Assembly (NCBI RefSeq): GCF_034497705.1
Contig: NZ_JAXRUV010000006.1
Span: 1 to 64,000, forward strand
Origin: Marinococcus luteus_A
GTDB lineage: Bacteria > Bacillota > Bacilli > Bacillales > Marinococcaceae
Length of the DNA stretch: 64,000 bases
Reading direction: 5' to 3'
Under the pieces are notes generated by a model, which saw only the letters and a program-made list of their open reading frames with translations, was not told the DNA's origin and made no database searches. This document shows, piece after piece, positions 32,926-42,764 of the stretch. A program made the translations under genes and the position numbers. Numbering within the stretch: position 1 is the stretch's first letter; the number at the start of each line of letters is the position of its first letter.

Positions 32926-33876
32926 CTAGCTAATGACCGAAGCGAGTATAGCCTTTTGTACGTGCAGCCTGTTTTCCGCTTCATCATAAACAGCTGAATG
33001 AGGGCCATCAATGACTGAAGCCGCCACCTCTTCCTCCCGGTGGGCCGGGAGGCAATGCAAAAAGACGTAGTCCTCTGCAGCTTTTGCCGTAAGCTCTTCA
33101 GAAATCATAAAGCCTTTAAAAGCCGCGAGTCGTTTCGCCTGCTCCTCTTCATAGCCCATGCTTGTCCATACATCCGTATAAATAACGTCTGCCCCTTCTG
33201 CCGCTTCTTCGGGGTCTTTCGTGCGGGTAACAGATGCTCCTGACTGCTCCGCCGCCTGCTCAATCTGCTTCCAAACGCCAGGATCCGGACCGTACCCTTC
33301 CGGCGCTGCGAGCACCGCGTCCATCCCCATTTTCACGCTTGCTATGATCCAGGAATGGGCGACATTGTTGCCGTCTCCGATAAAGACACTTTTCAGGCCC
33401 TCAAAGCTTCCTTTCCGCTCCTGCACAGTAAGCAAATCAGCAAGTGCCTGACACGGATGGTACAGATCCGTAAGAGCATTAATTACCGGCACATCTGCAT
33501 GCTCTGCGAGTGCTTCGACTTTCCCGTGATCGTTTGTGCGGATCATCAACGCATCAACGTACCTCGAAAGCACTTTGGCTGTGTCTTTGATTGGCTCCCC
33601 TCGGCCGATCTGCATATCGCGGGGGCTCAGAAACAAAGAATGGCCTCCCATCTGGGTCATAGCTACCTCGAAGGACACGCGGGTTCTCGTCGACGCATTT
33701 TCAAAAATCATCCCAAGCGAGCGATGCGCCAGATGAGTATAATACGCAGCAGGATTTTTCTTCATGTCTGCTGCCAGTTCAAGCAGCTGTTTGATTTCCT
33801 CCGCGGAAAAATCAAGCAGCGTTAAAACGCTCTGCTGATTCAGAGTTGAGGCGGAATTATTCAGATTTGTTGCCAT
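32926..33876 (-). CDS. argF: Ornithine carbamoyltransferase
   Basis: Makes citrulline from ornithine and carbamoyl phosphate. The carbamoyl-phosphate site is FENASTRTRVSFE, with HPCQALADLLT, and the ornithine/catalytic loop is VFLHCLPAHREEEV; 316 residues. AAAAGGAG precedes the ATG. It is the last gene of the argC-argJ-argB-argD-carA-carB-argF operon, three bases after carB, so the carbamoyl phosphate made by CarAB is used by the adjacent product. Confidence 0.96.
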   Translation of the reverse strand: MATNLNNSASTLNQQSVLTLLDFSAEEIKQLLELAADMKKNPAAYYTHLAHRSLGMIFENASTRTRVSFEVAMTQMGGHSLFLSPRDMQIGRGEPIKDTAKVLSRYVDALMIRTNDHGKVEALAEHADVPVINALTDLYHPCQALADLLTVQERKGSFEGLKSVFIGDGNNVAHSWIIASVKMGMDAVLAAPEGYGPDPGVWKQIEQAAEQSGASVTRTKDPEEAAEGADVIYTDVWTSMGYEEEQAKRLAAFKGFMISEELTAKAAEDYVFLHCLPAHREEEVAASVIDGPHSAVYDEAENRLHVQKAILASVIS

Positions 33877-33879
33877 TTG

Positions 33880-36800
33880 CTACACTCCTTTTTCGGACAA
33901 AGCGTAATTTTGCAGCCACGATTCGATTGGTGCAGGCAGCTCCGGCGCTCCCTGAATCGCCTGAACCATCACACTCAGCGTACGTGCATTTGTTACGATC
34001 GTTTTACGTTCAATTAACGCCTTCTGGCGGCGCTCTTTTCCTGTTTTATGACCGATCTCCGGAATACTGATAAATGCTGAAGCATCCTCTGAGTGAATCC
34101 ATTCGTCAAAAGGCGTGTGCTGCGAAAACACTAATGTGTAGCCCAGGCTTTCGAGCTTGTCCAGAGATGGTTTTGCTTTGTCATATTCCCCGTCCGCAAT
34201 TTCGCAGTAGACGCTTCCGGTCTTTTTGAATAGAAGAGGGATTTGCGTTTCCGACCAGGCAAATGCTTTCTGAAAGGCCCCGGAAAGATCTTTTGATATG
34301 CCGATCAGCTCCCCGGTGGATTTCATTTCTGCTTCGAGCACCGGGTCAAGCCCGCTTAATTTATCGTTGGAAAAGACCGGTGCTTTGACTGTGTAATAGC
34401 CCGGTTCTTCGTGAAGTCCTTTTTCATCTGTCCACGTTTTAAGTGAATGACCGAGCAGCAGGTGCACCGCTCCTTCAATCACTTTTTCGCCGGTAATTTT
34501 GGCAAAGACCGGCACCGTGCGCGATGCTCTTGGATTAATTTCAATCACGTACAATTCACCGCCATCGTAGACGAACTGGATATTAAAGATACCGTGAAAA
34601 TCCATGCCTTCCGCAATTTTCTGCGTATAATCCACCAGAAGCTGTTTCACCTCTTCGCTGATGCTGAAAGGAGGCGTTACTGCCATCGAATCGCCTGAAT
34701 GAACACCTGCTTCCTCCACGTGTTCAAATATACCGGGTATCCATATGTCTTTGCCGTCTGTTAACACATCCACCTCAAGCTCTGTGCCCGGCTTGTAGGA
34801 GTCAATTAATATTGGATATTCAATATCGTTGGCCGGGTCTTCAATATATTCCACCAGCTCTTCTTCTTTGGTCGCAATCGCCATGCCGCGGCCGCCGATG
34901 ACGTAGGAAGGTCTTAGAAGCACCGGATAGCCGATTTCTTCTGCCTGCTTCAGCGTTTCCTCTCTGCTGTGGCCGGAGACTCCCGGAATATGCGGAACAT
35001 TCACCTGCTTCATAAACTGGTAGAACCGGTCCCGGTCCTCGAGCTGATCAATAATGTCAGACGTCGTGCCGAGCACTTCCATTCCTGCTTGTTCAAGTGA
35101 TTCAGTAAGCGAGATTCCTGTCTGCCCGCCAAGCTGAACGATCACTTTCGTTACGCGCTCTTCCCTGGCTACGTGAAGCACGTCTTCCGCCGTGAGCGGC
35201 TCAAAGTACAAATGATCCGCCATTTCAAAGTCGGTGCTTACCGTTTCTGGGTTGTTGTTTACAATGACTGCCTCGTAGCCGGCTTCTTTCAATGCCCGTG
35301 CCCCGTGCACCGAGCAGTAATCAAATTCAATGCCCTGCCCGATGCGGATCGGGCCGGAACCGACGACCAGCACTTTATTTTCGATCGGTTCGGCCTGGCG
35401 GTCGCTTTCCTTGTACCAGCTGGAATAGTAGTAAGGAGTCTCCGCAGTGAATTCCGCTGCACACGTGTCCACCATGTGATAGGAAGGGAACATGTTGAGC
35501 TCTTTTCTCATCTGAAGTATTTCTCCGATTTTCACTCCGGAGAGGGCGTGCAGCTGTTCATCCGTAAAACCAGCCTTTTTCCATATCAGCAGCTGCTCTT
35601 CGCTCCACTCTTCCCAGGAAAGTTCTGCAATATCTTTTTCTTTTTGAATAAGGGCAGAAAAGGTCCGCAGGAAAAAATACTGAATGCCGGTTTTTTCATG
35701 AATGGTTTCCATATTTCCGCCGCGGCGAAGCCATTCCATAATGTAAAAGAACCGCTTATCGTTCTGCTGCAGGATTTCGTTCAAAATATTTTCATCAGCT
35801 GTTTCCCTGCATTCCGGAAGAGCCAGCCCGTCAAGTTTGATTTCAAGCGATCTTACCGCTTTCTGCAGCGCAGCCTCCAGATTTCTTTCAATAGCCATGA
35901 CTTCTCCCGTCGCCTTCATCTGGGTGCCGAGCGTGCGGTCTGCGTAGGAAAACTTGTCAAACGGCCAGCGCGGAAACTTCACTACTACATAGTCGAGCGC
36001 CGGTTCAAAGCTCGCATACGTATGACCGGTGACCGGGTTCAACAGCTCATGAAGGTGATACCCGATGCTGATTTTGGCTGCCATACGGGCAATTGGATAA
36101 CCGGTTGCTTTAGAAGCAAGAGCAGAAGAACGGCTCACTCTCGGGTTTACTTCGATCAAATAGTATTGCTTGCTGACCGGGTCGAGTGCAAACTGGATAT
36201 TGCATCCGCCTACAATCCCAAGTGCCCGGATAACCTTTAGCGAGGAGCTCCGAAGCATCTGGTACTCTACGTCCGTCAGGGTCTGGGACGGGGCCACCAC
36301 GATGGAGTCTCCAGTATGAACGCCTACCGGGTCGATGTTTTCCATGTTGCACACAGTGATGCACGTGTCATTGGCATCCCGCATCACTTCGTACTCAATT
36401 TCTTTAAACCCGGCTATGCTCTTTTCCACCAGGCACTGATGAATCGGGCTTGCCTCCAGCCCGCCTTCGATGATATAACGAAGCTCTTTTTCATTCTGGG
36501 CAATGCCGCCCCCGCCTCCACCGAGTGTGTACGCCGGGCGCACGATAATCGGATATCCGGTTTTCTCCGCAAACGCGAGTGCTTCTTCTTTTTTTTCAAC
36601 TACCTCGCTTTCAGGCACCGGTTCGTTTAGTTCGTGCATGAGCGCACGGAATGCTTCTCTGTCTTCTCCCTGCCGGATGGATTCAATCGGCGTACCGAGA
36701 AGCTTCACCCCATGCTTTTCGAGCGTCTGCTGTTCGGAAAAAGCAAGCGCGAGGTTTAACCCGGTCTGTCCGCCAAGGGTGGCAAGCACTCCGTCCGGAT

Positions 36801-37044
36801 GCTCCTGTTCAATGATCCGCTCCACTGTTTCTACGGTAAGCGGCTCAAAATATACTTTATCGGCACAGGTATTATCTGTCATTACAGTTGCCGGGTTGTT
36901 ATTCAACAGGATCACTTCAATATTTTCTTCCCTAAGCGCCAGGCATGCCTGGGTACCTGAATAATCAAATTCTGCAGCCTGCCCAATGACGATCGGGCCA
37001 GAGCCGATCACCAATACTTTATTTATTTCTTTATCTCTAGGCAT
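33880..37044 (-). CDS. carB: Carbamoyl-phosphate synthase large subunit (arginine operon)
   Basis: ATP-grasp synthetase of 1054 residues with the usual internal duplication: two IGSGPIxIGQ starts (about residues 12 and 555) and two PRxSRSSALASKATGYPIA-type loops (YLIEVNPRVSRSSALA and YVIEINPRASRTVPVF). The C-terminal allosteric domain (about 935-1054) is present. It lies inside the arg operon and so is the arginine-specific copy. Its ATG overlaps the end of carA by eight bases. Confidence 0.96.
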   Translation of the reverse strand: MPRDKEINKVLVIGSGPIVIGQAAEFDYSGTQACLALREENIEVILLNNNPATVMTDNTCADKVYFEPLTVETVERIIEQEHPDGVLATLGGQTGLNLALAFSEQQTLEKHGVKLLGTPIESIRQGEDREAFRALMHELNEPVPESEVVEKKEEALAFAEKTGYPIIVRPAYTLGGGGGGIAQNEKELRYIIEGGLEASPIHQCLVEKSIAGFKEIEYEVMRDANDTCITVCNMENIDPVGVHTGDSIVVAPSQTLTDVEYQMLRSSSLKVIRALGIVGGCNIQFALDPVSKQYYLIEVNPRVSRSSALASKATGYPIARMAAKISIGYHLHELLNPVTGHTYASFEPALDYVVVKFPRWPFDKFSYADRTLGTQMKATGEVMAIERNLEAALQKAVRSLEIKLDGLALPECRETADENILNEILQQNDKRFFYIMEWLRRGGNMETIHEKTGIQYFFLRTFSALIQKEKDIAELSWEEWSEEQLLIWKKAGFTDEQLHALSGVKIGEILQMRKELNMFPSYHMVDTCAAEFTAETPYYYSSWYKESDRQAEPIENKVLVVGSGPIRIGQGIEFDYCSVHGARALKEAGYEAVIVNNNPETVSTDFEMADHLYFEPLTAEDVLHVAREERVTKVIVQLGGQTGISLTESLEQAGMEVLGTTSDIIDQLEDRDRFYQFMKQVNVPHIPGVSGHSREETLKQAEEIGYPVLLRPSYVIGGRGMAIATKEEELVEYIEDPANDIEYPILIDSYKPGTELEVDVLTDGKDIWIPGIFEHVEEAGVHSGDSMAVTPPFSISEEVKQLLVDYTQKIAEGMDFHGIFNIQFVYDGGELYVIEINPRASRTVPVFAKITGEKVIEGAVHLLLGHSLKTWTDEKGLHEEPGYYTVKAPVFSNDKLSGLDPVLEAEMKSTGELIGISKDLSGAFQKAFAWSETQIPLLFKKTGSVYCEIADGEYDKAKPSLDKLESLGYTLVFSQHTPFDEWIHSEDASAFISIPEIGHKTGKERRQKALIERKTIVTNARTLSVMVQAIQGAPELPAPIESWLQNYALSEKGV

Positions 37045-38116
37045 AGGTGGCTTCTCTCCCTTTATTCTCTATCGTTTCGAGAAATTCATCAAAAATTTCC
37101 TCGCTGTCTGCAGGACCCGGGTGGGCTTCCGGGTGAAACTGGGCTGTCATGATTGGAAACTTCGTATGCATCATGCCCTCTACCGAACCGTCATTGACGT
37201 TTTTGTATTTTATCCGGAACGACTCTTTTGGAAGAGACGCATCTGTGACAACATAGCTGTGGTTTTGAGAGCTCATAAATACTTTGTTCGTTTCCAGGTC
37301 CTGTACCGGCTGATTGGCACCTCGGTGACCGAAACGAAGTTTTTCCGTGTTTCCGCCGAACGCAAGCGCGAGGAGCTGGTGCCCGAGGCAGATGCCCAAA
37401 GTCGGGTAGGTTTCGGCAAGCTCCTTATAGGTGCTCAAGTAATGTTCAAGCTGCTTCGGGTTGCCGGGGCCGTTGGAAAACAGCAGGCCATCAGGCGCCA
37501 GAGCTTTAATGGTTTCCTTCGGCGTATCGTAAGGCACAATTGTAACCTTGCATCCTTTTTTGTTCAGCTGATCCACCATCGACTGTTTGTAGCCAAAGTC
37601 CATTAATACTACGTGCCGGTCACCGCCGCCGATCGTTATCTGTTTATCCACCGTTACTGTATCAATCACATCGCGCTCTCCAAGCAGCTCGTATTCTCCG
37701 ACATTCACAGACTCTGGATCCCCGGTCATTACTGCTCCCATATCGCCTTTTTCCCGGATATTTTTGACCAGTGCGCGCGTGTCCACGTTTTCCATAACGG
37801 GAATTCCGGCTGCAAGCGCTGCCTCTGCCAGCGTCTGGTCTCCTTCATAGTGACCCGAAGTACTGCAGGCTTCGCTGACAATGATACCTGCCGGCTGCGG
37901 CTGCGTACTTTCATTATCTGTTGGATTTACACCGTAATTTCCGATTAGCGGATAAGTAAAAACAACTATCTGGCCGTGAAAGGAAGGATCTGTCATCACT
38001 TCCTGGTAGCCGGTCATTCCTGTAAAAAATACAATTTCCCCATACGTATCCGGAAAGGCTTGCTGCCAGCTGCCTTCAAATATTTCGCCTGTTTCCAATT
38101 TTATATAACTTTTCAT
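37037..38116 (-). CDS. carA: Carbamoyl-phosphate synthase small subunit (arginine operon)
   Basis: Glutaminase subunit supplying ammonia to CarB; 359 residues. The N-terminal CPSase_sm domain begins MKSYIKLETGEIFEGSW. The class I glutamine amidotransferase domain has the catalytic Cys in TLGICLGHQLLALAFGG and the His/Glu pair in TAQFHPEAHPGP. CCAGGAGGG precedes ATG 38116, 23 bases after argD. Confidence 0.96.
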   Translation of the reverse strand: MKSYIKLETGEIFEGSWQQAFPDTYGEIVFFTGMTGYQEVMTDPSFHGQIVVFTYPLIGNYGVNPTDNESTQPQPAGIIVSEACSTSGHYEGDQTLAEAALAAGIPVMENVDTRALVKNIREKGDMGAVMTGDPESVNVGEYELLGERDVIDTVTVDKQITIGGGDRHVVLMDFGYKQSMVDQLNKKGCKVTIVPYDTPKETIKALAPDGLLFSNGPGNPKQLEHYLSTYKELAETYPTLGICLGHQLLALAFGGNTEKLRFGHRGANQPVQDLETNKVFMSSQNHSYVVTDASLPKESFRIKYKNVNDGSVEGMMHTKFPIMTAQFHPEAHPGPADSEEIFDEFLETIENKGREATYA

Positions 38117-38139
38117 CTACAAACCCTCCTGGTACGTTT

Positions 38140-39297
38140 TTATTGTTCAAGCACTTCTGTCAGTGCTGCTGCGGCTTTTTCCAAGTCATTGTACGAAATT
38201 GTCAGCGGCGGCAGAAGTCTCAGCGTGTTAGGCCCTGCAGCAATCAACAGAAATCCTTTTTTCTGCATGGCCAGTACGTAAGGTGCTGCGCTGTCGGTAA
38301 GCTCTATGCCGATCATAAGTCCCGGGCCGCGTATTTCTTTCACCCCGGGCAGGGAGGAGATTTTTTCTTCAAGAAGCTTCGTGAAAAAGTGCCCCTTTTC
38401 TGCTGCCATCTTCGGAGCGTTGATACTCAACAGCTTTTGGAGCGTTCCTTCTACAGCAGCCATAGCAAGCGGATTTCCGCCAAATGTGGAGCCGTGTGCA
38501 CCGGGGCCGAAGGCTTCCTGTAAATATCCTTTGCCGATCATCGCCCCTACCGGAAACCCGTTACCAAGAGCCTTTGCCGTCGTTACGATATCAGGATCCA
38601 CACCTGCCTGCTCATAGGCAAACATCGTACCGGTGCGTCCCAGACCAGTCTGTACTTCATCTACTATCAGAAGCGCTCCGTGCTGCCTGGCAAGCTCCGC
38701 GGCTTTTTGAATAAATGCCGGATCTCCCGGAATGACACCGCCCTCTCCCTGCACCGGCTCAAGCATAATTGCCGCAGTGTTTTCATCCACAGCCTTCTCC
38801 AGTGCATTCACATCGTTATACGGTAAATATTCAAAGTCTTCGAGCATGCGGCCGAAGCCCTGATGAATGGCATCCTGGCCGGTTGCTGCCATGCTTCCGT
38901 ATGTCCGCCCGTGAAAAGACTGGACAAAGCTTTGGATTTTCGTGCGCCCGGTATATTTTCTCGCGCACTTTATAGCTGCTTCATTTGCCTCCGTACCGCT
39001 GTTTGCAAAAAATACTAGATCTAAGCCTGTAAGCTTCGTCAAAAGCTCTGCAGCACGCTCCTGCTGTTCATATTGAAAAAAATTGGAACCGTGCCATCCA
39101 GCGTGCAGCTGTTTCTCTACATGCTTTATCACATCGGGATCACCGTGGCCAAGATTGACAACGCTGATTCCAGCCATTAGGTCCGTGTATTCTTTACCCT
39201 CTTTATCCGTTACGGTACAGCCTTCCGCATGCGAAAAAGTGAGCTCCCATCTTTTATACGTTTCGAATAGATGTGATTTCTGTTCTGTCTGCTGCAT
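38140..39297 (-). CDS. argD: Acetylornithine aminotransferase
   Basis: Class III PLP-dependent transaminase, 385 residues. The PLP Lys is in VTTAKALGNGFPVGAMIG, the cofactor-phosphate and ring contacts are in FANSGTEANEAAIKCAR and LIVDEVQTGLGRTG. It converts N-acetylglutamate semialdehyde to N-acetylornithine. AAAGGAGG precedes the ATG, and it follows argB by 13 bases. Confidence 0.95.
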   Translation of the reverse strand: MQQTEQKSHLFETYKRWELTFSHAEGCTVTDKEGKEYTDLMAGISVVNLGHGDPDVIKHVEKQLHAGWHGSNFFQYEQQERAAELLTKLTGLDLVFFANSGTEANEAAIKCARKYTGRTKIQSFVQSFHGRTYGSMAATGQDAIHQGFGRMLEDFEYLPYNDVNALEKAVDENTAAIMLEPVQGEGGVIPGDPAFIQKAAELARQHGALLIVDEVQTGLGRTGTMFAYEQAGVDPDIVTTAKALGNGFPVGAMIGKGYLQEAFGPGAHGSTFGGNPLAMAAVEGTLQKLLSINAPKMAAEKGHFFTKLLEEKISSLPGVKEIRGPGLMIGIELTDSAAPYVLAMQKKGFLLIAAGPNTLRLLPPLTISYNDLEKAAAALTEVLEQ

Positions 39298-39310
39298 GGT
39301 TCTCCTCCTT

Positions 39311-40099
39311 TCAAGTCAGGGACGGAGCCTGGACCTGTTCTCTTATGATTGCCGTTCCCTTCAGCTTTCCGTCTGCTTCGTCTGTATGTCCATCCGCACC
39401 GGCAATAACGACCTTTTCCAAATCCCCGGTCAGGCTTGCTGCTGCCGCCTGGACTTTCGGTATCATTCCGCCGTAAATTTCTCCATCGTAGATGTGCTGC
39501 TCGAGCTTTTCTACATGAATATAGTCAGCTTTGTTTCCGTCAATAAGCACACCTTCAACATCTGTAATAAACAGAAGCTCTTTTGCGCCTACTGCCTGTG
39601 CGACGGCCGAGGCAGCCGCGTCAGCATTCACATTTAATTTTTTTCCGTTTTTATTCGCTGCAATAGGAGCGATCACCGGCACAAATCCACTTTCCAGCAT
39701 AGAGTGTATGCAGGAGGTATTAACGTTTACGACGTTGCCGACGAGCCCGAGATTTTGATCAGCCACCTGTTCTGCTTCCAGAAGTCCTCCGTCAATACCG
39801 GACATGCCAAACGCCGGAGCGCCGGCGGACTGCAGGGAGGAAACGAGGCATTTATTCACTTTTCCGGAGAGAATCATTTCTGCTACTTCAAGCACCTCGG
39901 GCGTTGTTTTTCGCAGCCCGTTTACAAACTCGCACTCAATCTGCAGCTGTTCAAGCATACGGTTAATTTCAGGGCCTCCCCCGTGCACAAGCACCGGATT
40001 CATGCCTTTTTCTTTCATCGCAGCTATACTCTTGAAAAATTCAGCTGTTAGTTTATTTACTGTGGAACCGCCGCATTTGACTACAGTGATGCTGTTCAT
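39311..40099 (-). CDS. argB: Acetylglutamate kinase
   Basis: Phosphorylates N-acetylglutamate. Amino-acid-kinase fold, 262 residues: VVKCGGSTVN at the N-terminus (the usual Leu before GGS is Cys), VLVHGGGPEINRML, LNVNADAAASAVAQAVGAKELLFITDVEGV and GGMIPKVQAAA. It lacks the long N-terminal helix typical of arginine-inhibited hexameric forms. That fits the cyclic ArgJ route, where feedback acts elsewhere (inference). GAAGGAGG precedes the ATG. Confidence 0.95.
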   Translation of the reverse strand: MNSITVVKCGGSTVNKLTAEFFKSIAAMKEKGMNPVLVHGGGPEINRMLEQLQIECEFVNGLRKTTPEVLEVAEMILSGKVNKCLVSSLQSAGAPAFGMSGIDGGLLEAEQVADQNLGLVGNVVNVNTSCIHSMLESGFVPVIAPIAANKNGKKLNVNADAAASAVAQAVGAKELLFITDVEGVLIDGNKADYIHVEKLEQHIYDGEIYGGMIPKVQAAAASLTGDLEKVVIAGADGHTDEADGKLKGTAIIREQVQAPSLT

Positions 40100-40120
40100 G
40101 CTCTTCTCCTCCTTCTTTCC

Positions 40121-41353
40121 CTACGTCCGGTATCCGGCGTTAATTCTTACATAATCATACGTCAGGTCGCATCCCCATGCTTTGCCGCTCCCATTCCCCA
40201 CGTGGAGGTTCACCGTTATCTCCACCGTGTCATTTTCCAGATACGCTTTTGCATCCTCTTCGGAAAAATGCACTGGGGTGCTTGCTTTCAAGGTTTCTAC
40301 CGGTCCTACGGATATATCCACCGTATCGGGATCAAGCTCTACTTCGCTGTAACCGAGAGCGACAATCACCCGCCCCCAGTTGGCGTCTGTGCCGTATACA
40401 GCGGTTTTCACCAGGTCTGATCCGACGATCTGCTTGGCTGCCTGGCCGGCTTCTTCATCTGTAGCGGCACCTTCGACCTTCACTTCAATCAGCTTGGTGG
40501 CACCTTCCCCGTCTCTCGCAATCTTTTTCGAAAGGGCTTCACATGTCTCTTTCAATCCGGTAACGAACGCGTTCCAATCAGGGTGACCGGGATGCAGCGG
40601 GCTGTTTTCCGCCTTGCCGCTCGCCATGACGACTACCATGTCATTCGTTGAGGTGTCTCCGTCAATCGTAATCCGGTTAAACGTTTTGTTCGTTATTTCT
40701 GAAAGCGCCGTCTGCAGATGGGCGGGTTCAATGGCAGCGTCCGTCGTTACAAATCCGAGCATTGTGGCCATGTTGGGATGTATCATTCCGGAGCCTTTCG
40801 CTACGCCTCCGATAAACACTGCTTTATTGTCCACCCACGTCTGAAAGCATGCGTGCTTTCCAGCAACATCTGTGGTCATGATTGCTTCATTAAAATCCTG
40901 AGCCCGTTCAAATCCGGTTTCCGGCTCGAGGTGGGCAATGCCTTCATTTATTTTATCCATCGGCATCGCTTCGCCGATCACACCGGTAGAAGTTACAGCT
41001 ACCTGATGCTCCGGCAGACCGAATTTTTCGGCGCTATTTTTTCTCATGGTATAGGCGTCCTCGAGTCCCTGTCTTCCTGTGCATGAATTGGCATTCCCGC
41101 TATTGACGACGATTGCCCGAAGCTTTCCCTCTTTGGCAATGCTTTCTTTCGTCACCTGCAGCGGTGCTGCCTGGATTTTATTCAACGTATATACAGCGGC
41201 ACTCGACGCTGGCACGTCACAAATAATAGCTCCGAGATCTTTTCTTTTTCTTTTGACCTTTGTATGAATTCCCGCTGCGGAGAAACCGGCAGGACTTAAA
41301 ATGCTTCCTCCCGATACTTCTATTACCTGCTCTGCTGTCGATGCCTCTACCAT
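40121..41353 (-). CDS. argJ: Bifunctional ornithine acetyltransferase/N-acetylglutamate synthase
   Basis: Recycles the acetyl group in arginine synthesis. I start at ATG 41353 (MVEASTAEQ) with GAAAGGAAG upstream. The 410 residues contain the self-cleavage site in GSGMIHPNMATMLGFVTTDA, where the chain is cut before Thr to give alpha and beta subunits. SSAAVYTLNKIQAAP near the N-terminus and TDANWGRVIVALGYS in the beta part are typical. Whether it is mono- or bifunctional cannot be read from sequence. Confidence 0.94.
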   Translation of the reverse strand: MVEASTAEQVIEVSGGSILSPAGFSAAGIHTKVKRKRKDLGAIICDVPASSAAVYTLNKIQAAPLQVTKESIAKEGKLRAIVVNSGNANSCTGRQGLEDAYTMRKNSAEKFGLPEHQVAVTSTGVIGEAMPMDKINEGIAHLEPETGFERAQDFNEAIMTTDVAGKHACFQTWVDNKAVFIGGVAKGSGMIHPNMATMLGFVTTDAAIEPAHLQTALSEITNKTFNRITIDGDTSTNDMVVVMASGKAENSPLHPGHPDWNAFVTGLKETCEALSKKIARDGEGATKLIEVKVEGAATDEEAGQAAKQIVGSDLVKTAVYGTDANWGRVIVALGYSEVELDPDTVDISVGPVETLKASTPVHFSEEDAKAYLENDTVEITVNLHVGNGSGKAWGCDLTYDYVRINAGYRT

Positions 41354-41369
41354 GATTTTTCTTCCTTTC

Positions 41370-42401
41370 TTATGGATAAACCGGAAGCTGAGAAATTCCT
41401 TCTGTCTCATCTGCTCCCAGCATCACATTCATATTTTGTATCGCCTGCCCCGAGGCGCCTTTAACTAAGTTATCAATTACTGAAACGACCGTCAGCCGGT
41501 CGGTGCGCTTGTCTACTGTCCAGCCGATATCGCAAAAGTTACTTCCATATACTTCTTTTGTTTCTGGAAATGTTTTTTCTCCCCGTATTCTGACGAAAGA
41601 CTCTTTGTCATATGCCTGATGAAGAAGCTCTTCAATATGACCGCTTTTCGTCCCGTCGGTAAGCGGCATATACATAGTAGCTAAAATGCCCCTCGTCATC
41701 GGCACGAGGTGAGGGCTGAACGTGATGGGGTGATTTCCACCCGTATGCATGTCCAGTGCCTGTTCGATCTCCGGTGTGTGCTTATGCTCATTCACTTTAT
41801 AAATTTTAAAATTTCCATCCATTTCACTGAAGTGAGTGACCGCTGACGGTGTCCGTCCCGCTCCTGTAGTGCCTGTTTTAGCATCAATGATGATGTTCGA
41901 AGGGTCAATCACATCCTTACCCACCAGCGGCAGAAGGCCAAGAAGCACTGCTGTCGGATAGCACCCCGGATTTGACAACAAAGAAGCGCCTGCCACATCC
42001 TCTCTATTCCACTCCGTCAAACCGTAGACGGCTTCCTGAAGCAGGGAGTCCGGTGCGCTTTGACGCTGGTACCACTGTTCGTAGGTTCCTGCGTTCTTCA
42101 GCCGGAGATCCCCGGACAAATCAATGACTTTCGTGTGTGCTGCAATAGTTTCGCTCCATTCCGCTGATATGCCGGGCGGCGTGGAAAGAAATACAACATC
42201 ATATGCGGACCAGTCAGCCGTTTCAAGCGGCCGCAGAATTTCATTATATAAATCTTTCATATGCGGATACATATCAGAAAGCTTCGTGTTTTGCTTCGAG
42301 GAGGAGTAAACATCTATTTGTTCAACGCCGCGGTGCTGGGCCAGCATGCGTAGTAATTCCACTCCTCCGTAGCCAGTTGCTCCAATAATAGCTGTATTCA
42401 T
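41370..42401 (-). CDS. argC: N-acetyl-gamma-glutamyl-phosphate reductase
   Basis: NADPH-dependent reductase, 343 residues. The Rossmann motif is AIIGATGYGGVELLRML, the catalytic Cys is in LLSNPGCYPTAVLLGLLPL, and the catalytic His is in SPHLVPMTRGILATMY. First gene of the arginine operon; the promoter with an ArgR box lies 46-74 bases upstream of its ATG. ATAGAGGTG precedes the start. Confidence 0.96.
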   Translation of the reverse strand: MNTAIIGATGYGGVELLRMLAQHRGVEQIDVYSSSKQNTKLSDMYPHMKDLYNEILRPLETADWSAYDVVFLSTPPGISAEWSETIAAHTKVIDLSGDLRLKNAGTYEQWYQRQSAPDSLLQEAVYGLTEWNREDVAGASLLSNPGCYPTAVLLGLLPLVGKDVIDPSNIIIDAKTGTTGAGRTPSAVTHFSEMDGNFKIYKVNEHKHTPEIEQALDMHTGGNHPITFSPHLVPMTRGILATMYMPLTDGTKSGHIEELLHQAYDKESFVRIRGEKTFPETKEVYGSNFCDIGWTVDKRTDRLTVVSVIDNLVKGASGQAIQNMNVMLGADETEGISQLPVYP

Positions 42402-42446
42402 AAAGTTGCACCTCTATTTATCTTTATACAATATGTTCTGGTGATT

Positions 42447-42475
42447 ATTATAAGTCTGAATATATATTAATGCAA
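42447..42475 (-). promoter_or_regulatory. Promoter of the argC-argF operon
   Basis: TTGCAT (42475-42470), 17-base spacer, consensus TATAAT (42452-42447) on the minus strand. It is the only strong promoter seen for the seven-gene operon. Confidence 0.7.
42457..42470. promoter_or_regulatory. ArgR/AhrC box in the promoter spacer
   Basis: TTAATATATATTCA (minus strand) fits the ArgR consensus TGAATWWWWATTCA with one mismatch and lies between the -35 and -10 elements. Arginine-bound repressor here would block RNA polymerase. Confidence 0.6.
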
Positions 42476-42764
42476 CTGTATTTTTATTTTTTCTTCATAT
42501 TTTTTCACTTCCGGCAGAAGCTGAGTTTATTAAGCTTTTTCTAATTGTTAAGCCTTTTTCCGGGGAATATAGTTTATGTATGAAAATGTACAATTGATGT
42601 ATAAATGAGTAGAATGCTTTTATCCTTTTTATCACGTGGCAGGTATTCCTTTTCTTTTCTTTTTGCTTTTGTTCCAGTAAAATAAAGAGCGGATCGTGAA
42701 AAACACTGTTTCTATACAGTCGTACAGACGCATTTATATTTCCACCAGGAAAGAAGAGGTTTTT
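42476..42764. other. Divergent intergenic region between argC and the HAD gene
   Basis: AT-rich with A/T tracts and no reading frame bearing a ribosome binding site, except the HAD start at its right end. A second weak ARG half-site could be argued in the A/T tract but is not called. Confidence 0.4.

Noticed and set aside
35173..36240. 355-codon open frame on the plus strand
   Set aside because: Antisense to carB; no recognisable domain and no ribosome binding site of note.
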